Source: Algoriphagus sp. AGSA1
GTDB lineage: Bacteria > Bacteroidota > Bacteroidia > Cytophagales > Cyclobacteriaceae
Length of the DNA: 64,000 nucleotides
NCBI RefSeq assembly: GCF_021390545.1
Contig: NZ_JAJUWR010000004.1
Location: 124,001 to 188,000, forward strand
Reading direction: 5' to 3'
The notes below the pieces were generated by a model. That model had not been told where the DNA came from, made no database searches, and was given only the letters and a program-made list of their open reading frames with translations. The position numbers and the translations under genes were made by a program. The stretch's first letter is position 1. Each line of letters begins with the position of its first letter. Below are positions 1 through 8,558 of the stretch, piece by piece.

Positions 1-167
1 GCATAGTATTCTTTGGCCCGTATATTTCCATAATTGGTCACCGCCATTTCCACCGCCTCCTTAATAGTAAGCTTTTCTTGGGCGGCCAGCTGCTGGGTTG
101 AAATCAACAACAATGGTATAATACACCAAAGCCTGCTGTTCAATTTAATCCTAAATCCGGTTTTCAT
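1..167 (-). CDS. TolC-family outer membrane efflux protein, N-terminal fragment
   Basis: The gene runs off the left edge; only the first 55 codons are present. It opens with ATG at 167, followed by a basic start and a hydrophobic signal peptide ending near QQLAAQ. The mature start, KLTIKEAVEMAVTNYGNI, has the LT-x-EA-x-x-x-A-x-x-x-N-x-x-I pattern that opens the first helix of TolC/CzcC-type outer membrane channel proteins. In that family the protein forms a trimeric outer-membrane exit duct for an RND or ABC efflux system. The partner pump genes would lie to the left of the window. The family call rests only on the signal peptide and this first helix, so the substrate cannot be guessed. Confidence 0.6.
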   Translation of the reverse strand, partial: MKTGFRIKLNSRLWCIIPLLLISTQQLAAQEKLTIKEAVEMAVTNYGNIRAKEYY

Positions 168-199
168 TCCATTCAGACCTATGTCAGTCTAGTATTTCG

Positions 200-583
200 T
201 TAAAACTTCAATTTTTTGAATAAATGAGCCGAATATGCAGCTGACAGCATCCATAAAAAAGTCAATGATATAAGCATATCTTTTAGCCGCATGGACAGCT
301 TCCAAACCTTCTCACTTAACTTATTATTGGGCTTATTGATCGTTCAAGACTTAAAAAAAGTCCTATCCCTTTGCTTAGATGCTTAACTTCCGATCCACAA
401 AATTTCGTTTTGTTCCAATGTGGATAGTGTCATGTCCATCTGATTCTTCTGCATGTTAGCACAGGATCTGAAGTATATCACAAACTCGTTGATGATTCTG
501 CTGATCTTTTTTACAAATGGAAAATGCGGTACACGAGAGAAATAGGCATGATATTTCTTATTACGATATCCTATAAAAATTCA
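200..583 (-). pseudogene. decayed open frame of unknown identity
   Basis: A single minus-strand frame of about 127 codons is interrupted by only two stops (TAA at 385-383, TGA at 346-344) and has no usable start codon near its left end. The first part contains FPFVKKISRIINEFVIYFRS and the last part SMRLKDMLISLTFLWMLSAA, which read like real protein (an amphipathic stretch and a membrane-like segment). In AT-rich noncoding DNA about seven stops would be expected over this length. I do not recognise the family. It lies directly upstream of the TolC-type gene, so it could also be a diverged 5' region. The relic interpretation is inference. Confidence 0.3.
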
Positions 584-662
584 GGGATGCCATTTTTGGA
601 CAGCAGAATACAACTTATTCAATGAAAATACTCAGGTCTAGGATTTGATCGTTCTTTTTCCA

Positions 663-1811
663 ATGAATGGAATATTTGTCAAAGATTTGTCAACTTGCCC
701 ACCCCATCTGCAAAACCCAATTCGTGTGAGGAAAATTATTGCTTTTGTGCTTTTCGTCATTTTGTCTCAGCATGCTTACGGACAAGACACCATCCGTACC
801 TATTATGATGAGGAAGAAACCCTCATGAAGGAGATGTATTTTTTGCTGAACGGCAAAGCAAATGGTGAAGTAAGGAGATTTGATGAAGAAGGAAATCTCG
901 TGCTCATCGGGCACTTACAAGACGATAAAAAAAATGGACTGTTTGTCGATTTACATCCTAAGTCAGGTGATACACTTAGGATCATTCCCTTTGTCAACAA
1001 TATCCGTTCGGGAGAATCGAAAAGTTTTTTTCCCGGAGGAAAATTAAAGCAGACTTCCACTTATTTGGACAATCAATTAGAAGGTCTGGTGACCACCTAT
1101 TATGAATCAGGTCAGATCAGAGACAAAACCAACTTCAAGAACAACAAGCCTGATGGACTCAGTGAAACATTCTATGAATCGGGAAAACCCGCTACCAGAG
1201 CTGTTTTCTCATCGGGAAGATATGATGGCTTGTTTGAAGAGTACGCAGAGAACGGGCAACTTCTGGTAGATGCCCGATATTCAAACGGTGAGCTTCACGG
1301 TAGAGAGACACAATATTATGAAAGCGGTGAAGTCCTTTCTGTCATAGATTATTCAAAGGGTATTTTAGATGGGATTTATGAGGTAAATTATCCTGATGGT
1401 TCCCCTGAGCGAAGAGGGAGATACAGAAAGGGTTATGAGGACGGTGAATTAGTGTCTTACCATCCCAATGGAACCGTAATGGAAAGGGCATTTTTCAAAA
1501 AAGGAATACCTATCCAAACTTCGGACAGATTTTATCCTTCCGGCAAGATCAAACAAAAAACAAGTTTTGACAAATCAGGGAATAAAGTACAGGAAATCCA
1601 CTATTTTGAAAACGACCAGATCTATTCGGTCACGAATTTTAAAAGCAATCAACCAGAAGGAGAAGTAAGGGTCTATAGAGAAGATGGTAGCTTATCAGAA
1701 ATCAGAAGATTTTCCCAAGGCAAACTACAGGGTGAGCGTGAATTCTACGATGAAAATGAAAAGCTGTTAAAAACCGAGTTTTACGAAAACGGCAACAAAA
1801 TCGATAAATAA
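663..1811 (+). CDS. secreted MORN-variant (YwqK-type) repeat protein
   Basis: A protein of about 382 residues made almost entirely of repeats of the form Y-x-x-G-x-x-x-x-x-x-x-y-x-x-g-x-x-x-G, for example YYESGQIRDKTNFKNNKPDG and the repeats around it (roughly 12 units). This is the MORN_2 / YwqK pattern found in many Bacteroidota exported proteins. Automated pipelines often name the family YwqK antitoxin, but no toxin is present and there is no reason to infer antitoxin activity. A hydrophobic segment (IIAFVLFVILSQHAYGQ) near the N terminus looks like a signal peptide. ATG 663 places it after a long 24-residue lead; a GTG at 726 would start almost at the signal peptide and may be the true start. 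Probably periplasmic or surface exposed; function unknown. Confidence 0.7.
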   Translation: MNGIFVKDLSTCPPHLQNPIRVRKIIAFVLFVILSQHAYGQDTIRTYYDEEETLMKEMYFLLNGKANGEVRRFDEEGNLVLIGHLQDDKKNGLFVDLHPKSGDTLRIIPFVNNIRSGESKSFFPGGKLKQTSTYLDNQLEGLVTTYYESGQIRDKTNFKNNKPDGLSETFYESGKPATRAVFSSGRYDGLFEEYAENGQLLVDARYSNGELHGRETQYYESGEVLSVIDYSKGILDGIYEVNYPDGSPERRGRYRKGYEDGELVSYHPNGTVMERAFFKKGIPIQTSDRFYPSGKIKQKTSFDKSGNKVQEIHYFENDQIYSVTNFKSNQPEGEVRVYREDGSLSEIRRFSQGKLQGEREFYDENEKLLKTEFYENGNKIDK

Positions 1812-1845
1812 TCAAGGGCTGGAGTAAAGAAAGAAAAAGCTTTTC

Positions 1846-1853
1846 TATTTTTG
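1846..1853 (+). promoter_or_regulatory. Bacteroidota -7 promoter element for purC operon
   Basis: TATTTTTG matches the Bacteroidota sigma-A -7 consensus TAnnTTTG exactly and lies 15 bases before the purC ATG at 1869, which implies a very short leader. No clear TTG -33 element is visible. Confidence 0.55.
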
Positions 1854-1868
1854 CCCAAACGAAACAGC

Positions 1869-2807
1869 ATGAGTAACGCGATCAAAGAAACCCATTTTCA
1901 GTTCCCAGATCAACAGGGATTTTACAAAGGCAAAGTACGTGATGTCTATATGTTTGACAAAGAACTGGTTGTGGTGGCGTCTGATAGGATCTCCGCTTTT
2001 GATGTGGTTCTCCCCAGGGCTATCCCATACAAAGGTCAGGTCTTGAACCAGATTGCGGCAAAGTTCCTTGCGGCTACGGCTGACATTGTTCCCAACTGGG
2101 TCACATCCACCCCAGATCCAAATGTCACTATAGGTATCCGTTGTGAACCATTTAAAGTAGAAATGGTAATCCGTGGCTACATGTCCGGTCATGCTGCCAG
2201 GGAGTACAAGGCCGGCAAACGCATGCTATGCGGTGTGGCAATGCCAGATGGTATGCGTGAAAATGATCCATTCCCAGAACCGATCATCACTCCTACTACC
2301 AAAGCCGACGAAGGACATGACGAGGATATTTCCCGTGAAGAAATACTGAAGCGGGGAATTGTCAGTGAAACTGATTATGCGCAACTGGAAAAACACACCA
2401 GGGCGTTATTCCGGAGAGGTCAGGAAATGGCCAATGAAATGGGATTGATTCTAGTGGACACCAAATATGAATTTGGAAAATCAGGAGATAAAATACTCTT
2501 GATTGACGAAATACACACTCCCGATTCTTCCCGCTACTTTTATGCGGATGGATATGAGGAAAACCAGGAAAAAGGAATACCCCAAAAGCAACTCAGCAAA
2601 GAATTCGTGAGACAGTGGCTCATTTCCAACGGATTTCAAGGCAAAGACGGACAATCTATACCAGAAATGACAGATGAAATTGTAGAAAGCATCTCTGATC
2701 GCTATATTGAGCTCTACGAGAAAATTACCGGCGAAACATTCCAAAAAGCAAATACATCCGAAATCGAGTCTAGAATAGAAAAGGCTATTCTTACCCATCT
2801 AGGCTAA
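1869..2807 (+). CDS. purC: phosphoribosylaminoimidazole-succinocarboxamide synthase (SAICAR synthase)
   Basis: A 312-residue cytosolic enzyme of de novo purine synthesis that joins CAIR and aspartate using ATP. Diagnostic stretches are GKVRDVY near the N terminus (ATP-binding strand), [12 protein letters not shown] (residues ~40-52), the signature region [14 protein letters not shown] (~100-115), [10 protein letters not shown] (~197-206) and [14 protein letters not shown] (~213-226). The ATG at 1869 is preferred over an upstream in-frame TTG at 1851, because that TTG lies inside the promoter motif. It is the first gene of a compact operon: the STAS gene follows after 19 bases. Length and motifs fit the longer SAICAR synthase form. 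Confidence in function is high. Confidence 0.95.
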   Translation: MSNAIKETHFQFPDQQGFYKGKVRDVYMFDKELVVVASDRISAFDVVLPRAIPYKGQVLNQIAAKFLAATADIVPNWVTSTPDPNVTIGIRCEPFKVEMVIRGYMSGHAAREYKAGKRMLCGVAMPDGMRENDPFPEPIITPTTKADEGHDEDISREEILKRGIVSETDYAQLEKHTRALFRRGQEMANEMGLILVDTKYEFGKSGDKILLIDEIHTPDSSRYFYADGYEENQEKGIPQKQLSKEFVRQWLISNGFQGKDGQSIPEMTDEIVESISDRYIELYEKITGETFQKANTSEIESRIEKAILTHLG

Positions 2808-2826
2808 TTGATCAACTTAACTAATT

Positions 2827-3210
2827 ATGAAATACTCAATAGATAAAAAAGAGCAGTATGTAATCTTCACTCCACAAGAAGAAAAACTGGACTCATTACT
2901 AGCTCCAGTATTAAAATCGGAATTGTTGACCATTCATGCTGAAGGCTTCGAAAACCTGGTTTTGGACATGAGCGAAGTGAAGTACGTAGATTCATCAGGA
3001 CTTAGTGCCCTGCTGGTAGGTGACAGGGAATTTGGGAAAAACGGCGGTATCTTTGTCATATCAGGGGTACAGGATCACGTATTGAAACTGCTGAAGATTT
3101 CCATGCTTGATAAGAAACTGAATCTGGTAAGTTCCCTAGAAGAAGCCAGTGAAGCCATCTTCATGCATGCGATTGAAAACGGGGAGGAAGAAGAGGAGGA
3201 GGAAGGTTGA
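2827..3210 (+). CDS. STAS-domain protein, anti-sigma-factor-antagonist type
   Basis: A 127-residue protein with one STAS domain over residues ~1-110. NLVLDMSEVKYVDSSGLSAL carries the conserved strand and the DSSGL loop, where Ser is the residue normally phosphorylated by an anti-sigma kinase in SpoIIAA/RsbV-like proteins. The C-terminal tail is very acidic (a run of Glu). No anti-sigma factor or partner-switching kinase lies nearby; it sits between purC and rnz, and its last four bases overlap the rnz start. The GGAGGAGGAAGG encoding the tail probably also acts as ribosome-binding site for rnz. Its partner and target are unknown. Confidence 0.8.
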   Translation: MKYSIDKKEQYVIFTPQEEKLDSLLAPVLKSELLTIHAEGFENLVLDMSEVKYVDSSGLSALLVGDREFGKNGGIFVISGVQDHVLKLLKISMLDKKLNLVSSLEEASEAIFMHAIENGEEEEEEEG

Positions 3211-4124
3211 TACCGGACTTTGAAGTCACTATATTAGGAAACACTTCCTCTATTCCCGTACACGGAAGACATCATACTGCCCAAGTCGTAAGATTTGGGC
3301 AGGATTTTTTACTGCTAGATTGCGGGGAGGCCATGCAGCTTCAGGCACGTGCTTATAAGATCAAGGTATCAAAAATCAATTCCATTTTCATATCCCATCT
3401 TCACGGTGACCACTACTATGGCTTGATAGGGTTGCTTTCGAGCTATAGTCTAGGCAAGCGAACCACCCCTCTGACCATATTTGGTCCTAGGGGACTGGAT
3501 GAGATTATCACCACTAATTTCAGATACAGTAATACCAAGCTCCCCTTTCCCTTGAACTTTGTGGAAACATATGACGATGGGCTAAATCTCCTTCTGGACA
3601 CAACGAGGTATCAGGTATATAGCTTTCCTCTCATACATAGGCTTCCCACGACTGGATTTTTGATCAAAGAAAAGCATGGTTTGAGAAATTTGATCAAGGA
3701 AAAGCTTCAGGAAAACAAGCTCCCACTGGCTGCAATCCAATCACTCCGAAAAGGGGAAGATTATAAAGATGAAAACGGAAAAGTATATCGGGTAAAACAG
3801 TACACCCATCCCCTGCCCCCACTCCGCACCTATGCGTACTGCTCTGACACCATCTATAACCCAGGGCTGAAGCAATACATAGAAAATGCGGACCTCCTTT
3901 ACCATGAATCTACATTTATGGAAGACAATGCGGAAAGGGCGGCCACCACGTACCACTGTACTGCCCGACAGGCAGCGGAAATTGCAAAAATCAGCAATGT
4001 GAAGAAGCTCCTTTTAGGTCACTTCTCCTCTAGATATGTTAACCTGGAGCCTTTATTGGGGGAGGCAAGGACGGTTTTTGAAGATTCCATTCTAAGTGAA
4101 GAAGGCCAGACGTATGCGCTATGA
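3207..4124 (+). CDS. rnz: ribonuclease Z (tRNA 3'-processing endonuclease)
   Basis: A 305-residue metallo-beta-lactamase-fold nuclease that cuts the 3' trailer of tRNA precursors lacking encoded CCA. Seen in the sequence: HRHH-like N-terminal region GRHHTAQVV, DCGEAMQLQ, the zinc motif SHLHGDHYYGL (~64-74), AYCSDTIYN (~211-219), YHESTF (~233-238) and LLLGHFSSRY (~269-278), all in the RNase Z order. The start is a TTG overlapping the upstream stop (TTGA). No ATG precedes the first conserved strand EVTILGN, so the TTG is required. It is translationally coupled to the STAS gene, and its own stop overlaps the next start (ATGA). Confidence 0.93.
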   Translation: MIPDFEVTILGNTSSIPVHGRHHTAQVVRFGQDFLLLDCGEAMQLQARAYKIKVSKINSIFISHLHGDHYYGLIGLLSSYSLGKRTTPLTIFGPRGLDEIITTNFRYSNTKLPFPLNFVETYDDGLNLLLDTTRYQVYSFPLIHRLPTTGFLIKEKHGLRNLIKEKLQENKLPLAAIQSLRKGEDYKDENGKVYRVKQYTHPLPPLRTYAYCSDTIYNPGLKQYIENADLLYHESTFMEDNAERAATTYHCTARQAAEIAKISNVKKLLLGHFSSRYVNLEPLLGEARTVFEDSILSEEGQTYAL

Positions 4125-4912
4125 ACAAAACTCAAAACTCTCGTAAGACCAATCTCTTTATAATCTTGGGAGGTATATTCCTGACCAATGCCTTGCTTGC
4201 TGAGATCATCGGGGTAAAGATATTTTCCGCGGAAAAAACCCTAGGTTTCGACCCTGTCAACTGGCTGTTTTTCGGCGAGTATTTATTGGACTTCAACTTG
4301 ACCGCCGGAGCGGTGATCTGGCCGGTGGTCTTTATCACCACCGACATCATCAATGAGTACTTTGGCAAAAAGGGTGTGAAGAAAATCTCATTTCTAACCG
4401 CAGGCTTGATTGCCTATTCCTTTGTCGTGATCAGTGTAGTCACTGTCTTGACACCGGCTGATTTCTGGTTGAATGTGAATGCGGTGACACCCGATGGTGA
4501 AGTCTTTGATATCAGCTATGCGTTCAATACGATCTTCCGACAGGGGTTAGGTATTATCATCGGGTCTCTTACAGCTTTCTTATTGGGTCAGCTGATAGAT
4601 GTATATGTCTTCCAGAAACTGAGATCCATTACCGGGGAAAGCAAAATCTGGTTAAGGGCTACTGGCTCCACCCTGGTAAGTCAGTTTATTGATTCCTTCG
4701 TGGTATTGGGGATAGCTTTTTATGTTTTCGGAAACTGGAGCATGGACCAGATCATCGCAGTAGGCATCATGAATTACCTTTATAAGATGGTAGTGGCTAT
4801 CGTGCTCACACCTCTACTCTACCTTGGACATGGCATTATAGACCGTTACCTGGGCAAGGAACTTGCTGAAGAAATGATGGCAGAAGCAAGTGAGGATAGG
4901 TCGTTTTTATGA
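4121..4912 (+). CDS. queuosine precursor transporter (VUT family, YhhQ/QPTR)
   Basis: A 263-residue inner membrane protein with about six hydrophobic segments. The stretch TTDIINEYFGKKGVKK (~76-91) is the hallmark of the YhhQ/DUF165 family, which imports queuine precursors (preQ0 in Escherichia coli YhhQ). The later IDSFVVLGIAFYVFGNW region also fits the family. It overlaps rnz by four bases, so a tRNA-processing enzyme and a supplier of a tRNA-modification base are cotranslated. Which precursor it carries cannot be told from sequence. Confidence 0.85.
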   Translation: MNKTQNSRKTNLFIILGGIFLTNALLAEIIGVKIFSAEKTLGFDPVNWLFFGEYLLDFNLTAGAVIWPVVFITTDIINEYFGKKGVKKISFLTAGLIAYSFVVISVVTVLTPADFWLNVNAVTPDGEVFDISYAFNTIFRQGLGIIIGSLTAFLLGQLIDVYVFQKLRSITGESKIWLRATGSTLVSQFIDSFVVLGIAFYVFGNWSMDQIIAVGIMNYLYKMVVAIVLTPLLYLGHGIIDRYLGKELAEEMMAEASEDRSFL

Positions 4913-4981
4913 GTTAGGATTGGAAGATTGAAAAGTCAACTGAATCAAGAAATTGGTTAAACATTTGAATATCTTTGAGTA

Positions 4982-5196
4982 ATGAAAACTTTGCGGCTAG
5001 ATATATCAATAACTGATTTGAAGAAATCACTTATAAGCCTGTCCAACGAGGACAAAAAGGAACTCTATTTTTCTTAGAAAATGAGCTGACCAGTGATAGA
5101 GTTGAAGAACCTTCTGTGATACATTAGACATCGGAAAAATCACTGGCCAAAGATTGGCTATCAAAAGAAGAAGATGGGCAATGGAAGGATTTGTAA
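4982..5196 (+). pseudogene. broken antitoxin gene of a type II toxin-antitoxin module
   Basis: ATG 4982 opens a frame (MKTLRLDISITDLKKSLISL...) that stops at 5075-5077. Adding one T in the T5 run at about 5069-5073 restores the frame (FFLENELTSDRVEEPS), but a further in-frame TAG follows a few codons later. The frame then ends with AKDWLSKEEDGQWKDL, which is typical of small antitoxins encoded upstream of MazF/PemK-like toxins. Its last codons overlap the toxin start by 16 bases, as in intact modules. With one frameshift plus one nonsense codon it is very unlikely to be functional. Confidence 0.6.
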
Positions 5197-5464
5197 AAGG
5201 TGATATCGTTGTAGTTTCTTTTCCCTTTTCAGATTTAGCGCCTCAAAAAGACGGCCTGCTCTAGTTTTAGCTAATGCAGAGAATGGAGATTATTCACTTG
5301 GCCAAATCACATCTAAATCTATAAAGGACAAATGGGCATTAGTACTACCTGAAAATCAAATTATTGAAGGATCGCTTTTTAAATCAAGTACCATACGGCC
5401 CAACCTGATTTTCACAGCAGATCAACGAATCATACTTCATAGATCAGGATGTATTGATTCATAA
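5181..5464 (+). pseudogene. frameshifted MazF/PemK-like toxin gene
   Basis: ATG 5181 encodes MEGFVKGDIVVVSFPFSDLA, the GD-I-V-x-V-x-F-P-F-S-D-L start of PemK/MazF endoribonucleases. The frame ends at TAG 5262-5264. A one-base loss in the A5 run at 5245-5249 explains this: the shifted frame continues RRPALVLANAENGDYSLGQI and later STIRPNLIFTADQRIILH, up to TAA 5462-5464. In intact relatives this family cleaves mRNA and is neutralised by the upstream antitoxin. Both partners carry a homopolymer frameshift, so a sequencing error is conceivable, but the extra stop in the antitoxin argues for real decay. Confidence 0.7.
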
Positions 5465-5617
5465 TTCATTGCTATAGTAGTAAAGAAAACAATTGAGATC
5501 ATAACTTAAATCTCAATACAATCCTTGGCAAACAGACCTTCTAATTCGCACAACGAAATATTTTTTCTCTAAACCCGCCCATTTATAAAGAATATTCTAA
5601 AAATTTTTGAAGACTAT

Positions 5618-5648
5618 TTGGTTTTTCAAATTACTAATCATACTTTTG
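5618..5648 (+). promoter_or_regulatory. promoter of the DEAD-box helicase gene
   Basis: TTG at 5618-5620, a 20-base spacer and TACTTTTG at 5641-5648 form a full Bacteroidota-type promoter (TTG-N19-21-TAnnTTTG). Transcription would start near 5655, which gives a leader of about 100 bases before ATG 5753, long compared with the other genes here. Confidence 0.6.
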
Positions 5649-5752
5649 TGCCGTCAATAAGACATAGAACAATTTTTCGTGCCGTGAATTCCTTACTGTC
5701 GCTTGTCGGGATATTTACTAGGACCGAATGGCAGGGAAATTAAGGAAACATC

Positions 5753-7501
5753 ATGGATCAAACACTCAAGTTCTCAGACTTGGGGATTTCTGCGGAAATT
5801 CTTAAGTCAGTGGAAGAGATGGGCTATACCCAACCTTCCCCAATTCAATCACAAGCAATTCCTTTTGTACTCGAAGGCAGAGATGTCATCGGTCAGGCCC
5901 AAACCGGCACAGGAAAGACTGCTGCATTTTCTATTCCAATCATCGACCTAGTCGATCCAGACTTCAACAAGCCGCAGGCGATAATCCTCTGCCCTACCCG
6001 TGAGCTGGCGGTCCAGGTAGAGGGGGAAATCCAAAAGCTAGCCAAATACCACAGAAAAATCAACTCTGTGGCGATATACGGTGGAGAATCAATCGATCGT
6101 CAGATCAGGGTTCTCCGTAAAGGCGTGCAGATTGTCGTAGGTACTCCAGGTCGTGTACAAGATCATATCAACCGTGGCACATTGAAACTTGATTCAGTAG
6201 GCATCCTTGTGTTGGATGAGGCTGATGAGATGCTGGACATGGGCTTTAGAGATGATATCGAAGCTATTCTGCAAGAAATGCCTGAAGAAAGACAAACTGT
6301 TTTCTTTTCGGCTACTATGGCCAAGCCCATCATGGACTTGACCAGAAAATACCAGACAAACCCTGAGATTGTAAAAATCGACAAGAAGGAATTGACGGTA
6401 TCCAATATAGAACAAACGTATTACGAGGTCAAAAACCCACTGAAACTGGAACTGATGGCCCGTCTGATGAATGTTCACAACATCAACCTAAGCGTGGTGT
6501 TCTGTAATACCAAGAGAATGGTAGATGAGGTTACGGAAGGTTTGATAGCCAGAGGAATCGCAGCGGACGCACTTCATGGGGATCTTTCCCAGGCTCAGCG
6601 GGACAAGGTAATGGGCAAATTCAGAAAGGGGCTTTGTAAAGTATTGGTAGCAACTGATGTGGCCGCAAGAGGGATAGATGTGGACAATGTAGAAGCAGTG
6701 TTCAATTACGATCTTCCTTTGGACGAGGAATATTACGTACACAGGATAGGCCGTACCGGCCGTGCTGGCAGAAACGGCAAAGCGATCAATTTCGTGACAG
6801 GCAGAAGGGATAACTTTAAGATGAGGGATTTGGAAAGATACACCAAAGCCACCATCACGAAAATGTCCCCTCCTTCTGCAGCGGAATTGATAGAATTGAA
6901 AAAAGCCCAGTTCATCCAGCAAGTTACCGAGCAAGTCCAGAAAGATGAAGACAATCAAATCTTCGAAGCCACCATCGGTCAGATGCTAGCTGAGGGTCTT
7001 ACCCTTGATCAAGTAGCAGTGGGTCTAATAAAAATAGTAATGGGCGACTCAGTGAAAGAAATGAGCGAACAGAACTTCAGCATTGACACTTACGGTGGAG
7101 AGAGAAGAAGAGAAGGCGGACGTGACGGAGGAAGATTCGAAAGAGGTGGACGCGGAGAAAGAGGTGGAAGAAATGAAAGAGGCGGCGAACGTAGAAGGGA
7201 ATTCGGAAACCGTGAAGGCGGATCTAGAGATGGTGGTAGAAGACCTGAAAGAGTCCGTGAAGCGAACATGACCCGTTTATTTTTGAATCTAGGTAAAAAA
7301 GACAGGATTCGTCCAAATGATATAGTAGGCGCGATTGCCGGAGAGACAGGTGTACCGGGACGTAGCATTGGAGGCATCGATATCTATGACAATTTCTCGT
7401 TTGTGGATGTACCTTCCAAAGATGCGGACCAAGTGATCAACGGAATGAGAAACAATACCATCAAGGGCAAAAGTGTCAATATGGAAGTTTCCAAAGGATA
7501 A
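5753..7501 (+). CDS. deaD: DEAD-box ATP-dependent RNA helicase with DbpA-type RNA-binding domain
   Basis: A 582-residue RNA helicase of the DeaD/CsdA-DbpA type. Visible motifs in order: Q motif GYTQPSPIQ, motif I AQTGTGKT (~47-54), PTRELA (Ia), TPGR (Ib), DEAD (II, ~155), SAT (III), then in the second RecA domain VFCNTKR, ATDVAARGIDV (V) and HRIGRTGRAG (VI). Residues ~445-505 are a Gly-Arg-Glu-rich linker of RGG-like units, typical of low-complexity RNA-binding tails. The last ~75 residues form a DbpA-like RNA recognition fold. Such proteins remodel structured RNA in ribosome assembly and the cold response. It stands alone between its own promoter and a strong terminator. The linker DNA is biased in composition (GA-rich). 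Confidence 0.93.
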   Translation: MDQTLKFSDLGISAEILKSVEEMGYTQPSPIQSQAIPFVLEGRDVIGQAQTGTGKTAAFSIPIIDLVDPDFNKPQAIILCPTRELAVQVEGEIQKLAKYHRKINSVAIYGGESIDRQIRVLRKGVQIVVGTPGRVQDHINRGTLKLDSVGILVLDEADEMLDMGFRDDIEAILQEMPEERQTVFFSATMAKPIMDLTRKYQTNPEIVKIDKKELTVSNIEQTYYEVKNPLKLELMARLMNVHNINLSVVFCNTKRMVDEVTEGLIARGIAADALHGDLSQAQRDKVMGKFRKGLCKVLVATDVAARGIDVDNVEAVFNYDLPLDEEYYVHRIGRTGRAGRNGKAINFVTGRRDNFKMRDLERYTKATITKMSPPSAAELIELKKAQFIQQVTEQVQKDEDNQIFEATIGQMLAEGLTLDQVAVGLIKIVMGDSVKEMSEQNFSIDTYGGERRREGGRDGGRFERGGRGERGGRNERGGERRREFGNREGGSRDGGRRPERVREANMTRLFLNLGKKDRIRPNDIVGAIAGETGVPGRSIGGIDIYDNFSFVDVPSKDADQVINGMRNNTIKGKSVNMEVSKG

Positions 7502-7525
7502 TTAGAAGCATTCCTTATAATAAAG

Positions 7526-7555
7526 CACATTTCTTCACGGAAATGTGTTTTTTTT
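7526..7555 (+). terminator. intrinsic terminator after the DEAD-box helicase gene
   Basis: An eight-base perfect stem, CACATTTC (7526-7533) with GAAATGTG (7540-7547), and a six-base loop, followed at once by eight T. It begins 25 bases after the helicase stop codon. Confidence 0.85.
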
Positions 7556-7574
7556 GTGTCTAAGTAAATTGTTC

Positions 7575-8279
7575 ATGCAGCTTTTTTTCCAAGAAAACAT
7601 AGTCCCTCCACTGATCACACTGGAAGCAGATGAATCCAAGCATCTATGTAGGGTGCTCCGTAAAAAACAAGGTGACCGGGTATTTGTAACCAATGGCGAA
7701 GGTGTACTTTACGAATGTGTTATCCTAGAAGCAAATCCCAAGAGAACCAGTCTTAAAGTGCTTCATACCAAGGAAGTGGAAGATGACACTTACCATATTC
7801 ACTTAGCTATAGCCCCCACCAAAAGTCCTGACCGTATGGAATGGATGGTGGAAAAAATCACGGAAATTGGTTTTCATGAACTCACTCTTTTGGAAACAAT
7901 GAATTCTGAAAGGAGTTTTTTAAAAACAGAGAGGTTGGAGAAAAAAGTAATCTCTGCCTGTAAGCAAAGTTTAAAATATAGGATCCCTACCCTACACCCT
8001 ATCACAAAGTTGGATGAGATTCTAGAGTCAGACAAATTTGGGGACTATCAGAAGTTTATTGCCTATGTGGATGAACATCATGACCATCATCTGTTTGATT
8101 TAGCTAAGTCAAATGGAAGGTATCTCGTTTTGATTGGGCCTGAAGGGGATTTTGACCCTGTCGAAATCCAAAAAGCATTGGACAGGGGGTTTCAGGCAAT
8201 CTCCTTGGGCGAGGCAAGGTTACGTACCGAAACGGCAGGATTGGCAGCGGTACAGATGCTTCAGACACTAAACAGGTAG
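7575..8279 (+). CDS. rsmE: 16S rRNA (uracil(1498)-N(3))-methyltransferase
   Basis: A 234-residue SPOUT-class methyltransferase that uses SAM to methylate U1498 of 16S rRNA in the 30S subunit. The N-terminal PUA-like part contains SKHLCRVLRKKQGD. The C-terminal SPOUT knot carries LIGPEGDFDP (~182-191) and LGEARLRTETAGLAA (~207-221), the RsmE signature where SAM binds in the trefoil knot. The start at ATG 7575 is chosen because an upstream in-frame alternative at 7545 lies inside the helicase terminator hairpin. Length matches the family (~235-245). Confidence 0.93.
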   Translation: MQLFFQENIVPPLITLEADESKHLCRVLRKKQGDRVFVTNGEGVLYECVILEANPKRTSLKVLHTKEVEDDTYHIHLAIAPTKSPDRMEWMVEKITEIGFHELTLLETMNSERSFLKTERLEKKVISACKQSLKYRIPTLHPITKLDEILESDKFGDYQKFIAYVDEHHDHHLFDLAKSNGRYLVLIGPEGDFDPVEIQKALDRGFQAISLGEARLRTETAGLAAVQMLQTLNR

Positions 8280-8340
8280 AAAAATCGTTTATTAATGAGG
8301 TTGTTAAAGGTCATTGATAAAGAAATCAAGCCAGTCAAGC

Positions 8341-8526
8341 ACGCCTACCAAAGACGGGCAGGAATGGCTCAAGCGTCACCCACCGGGACATTACAGTTCA
8401 TGCTCGTCTATACCAAACAAAAATTAAATTGCAACACATGAAATCGAGTATGTCGAAGGCGACAGAGAGAGAGAGATGATTAGCTACTATGCGAGATTCC
8501 ATGTGACCTATAAAAATCAAAAATAA
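8341..8526 (+). pseudogene. remnant of an unidentified gene
   Basis: Between rsmE and the MerR gene there are short protein-like stretches in different plus-strand frames: PTKDGQEWLKRHPPGHY (around 8345-8395), then after a frame change THEIEYVEGDREREMISYYA and RFHVTYKNQK up to TAA 8524-8526. The second piece has no start codon and is preceded by a stop. I do not recognise the family. It looks like the end of a gene that lost its frame. Otherwise I see nothing in this 279-base gap. Confidence 0.3.
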
Positions 8527-8558
8527 ACAAATGAAACTATTGCATTTTCATTAATTTA

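Noticed and set aside
645..1811. Calling the MORN-like protein an antitoxin because of the YwqK family name
   Set aside because: It has a signal peptide-like start, no partner toxin and only repeat units, so the name would mislead.
7101..7250. GA-rich repeat in the helicase gene as a possible DNA repeat element
   Set aside because: It is in frame and encodes an RGG-like linker, common in this helicase group.
7090..7377. Long minus-strand open frame rich in Pro/Ser/Leu opposite the helicase C terminus
   Set aside because: It is the mirror of the GA-rich RGG linker of the DEAD-box gene; its composition is explained by the codons of the real gene.
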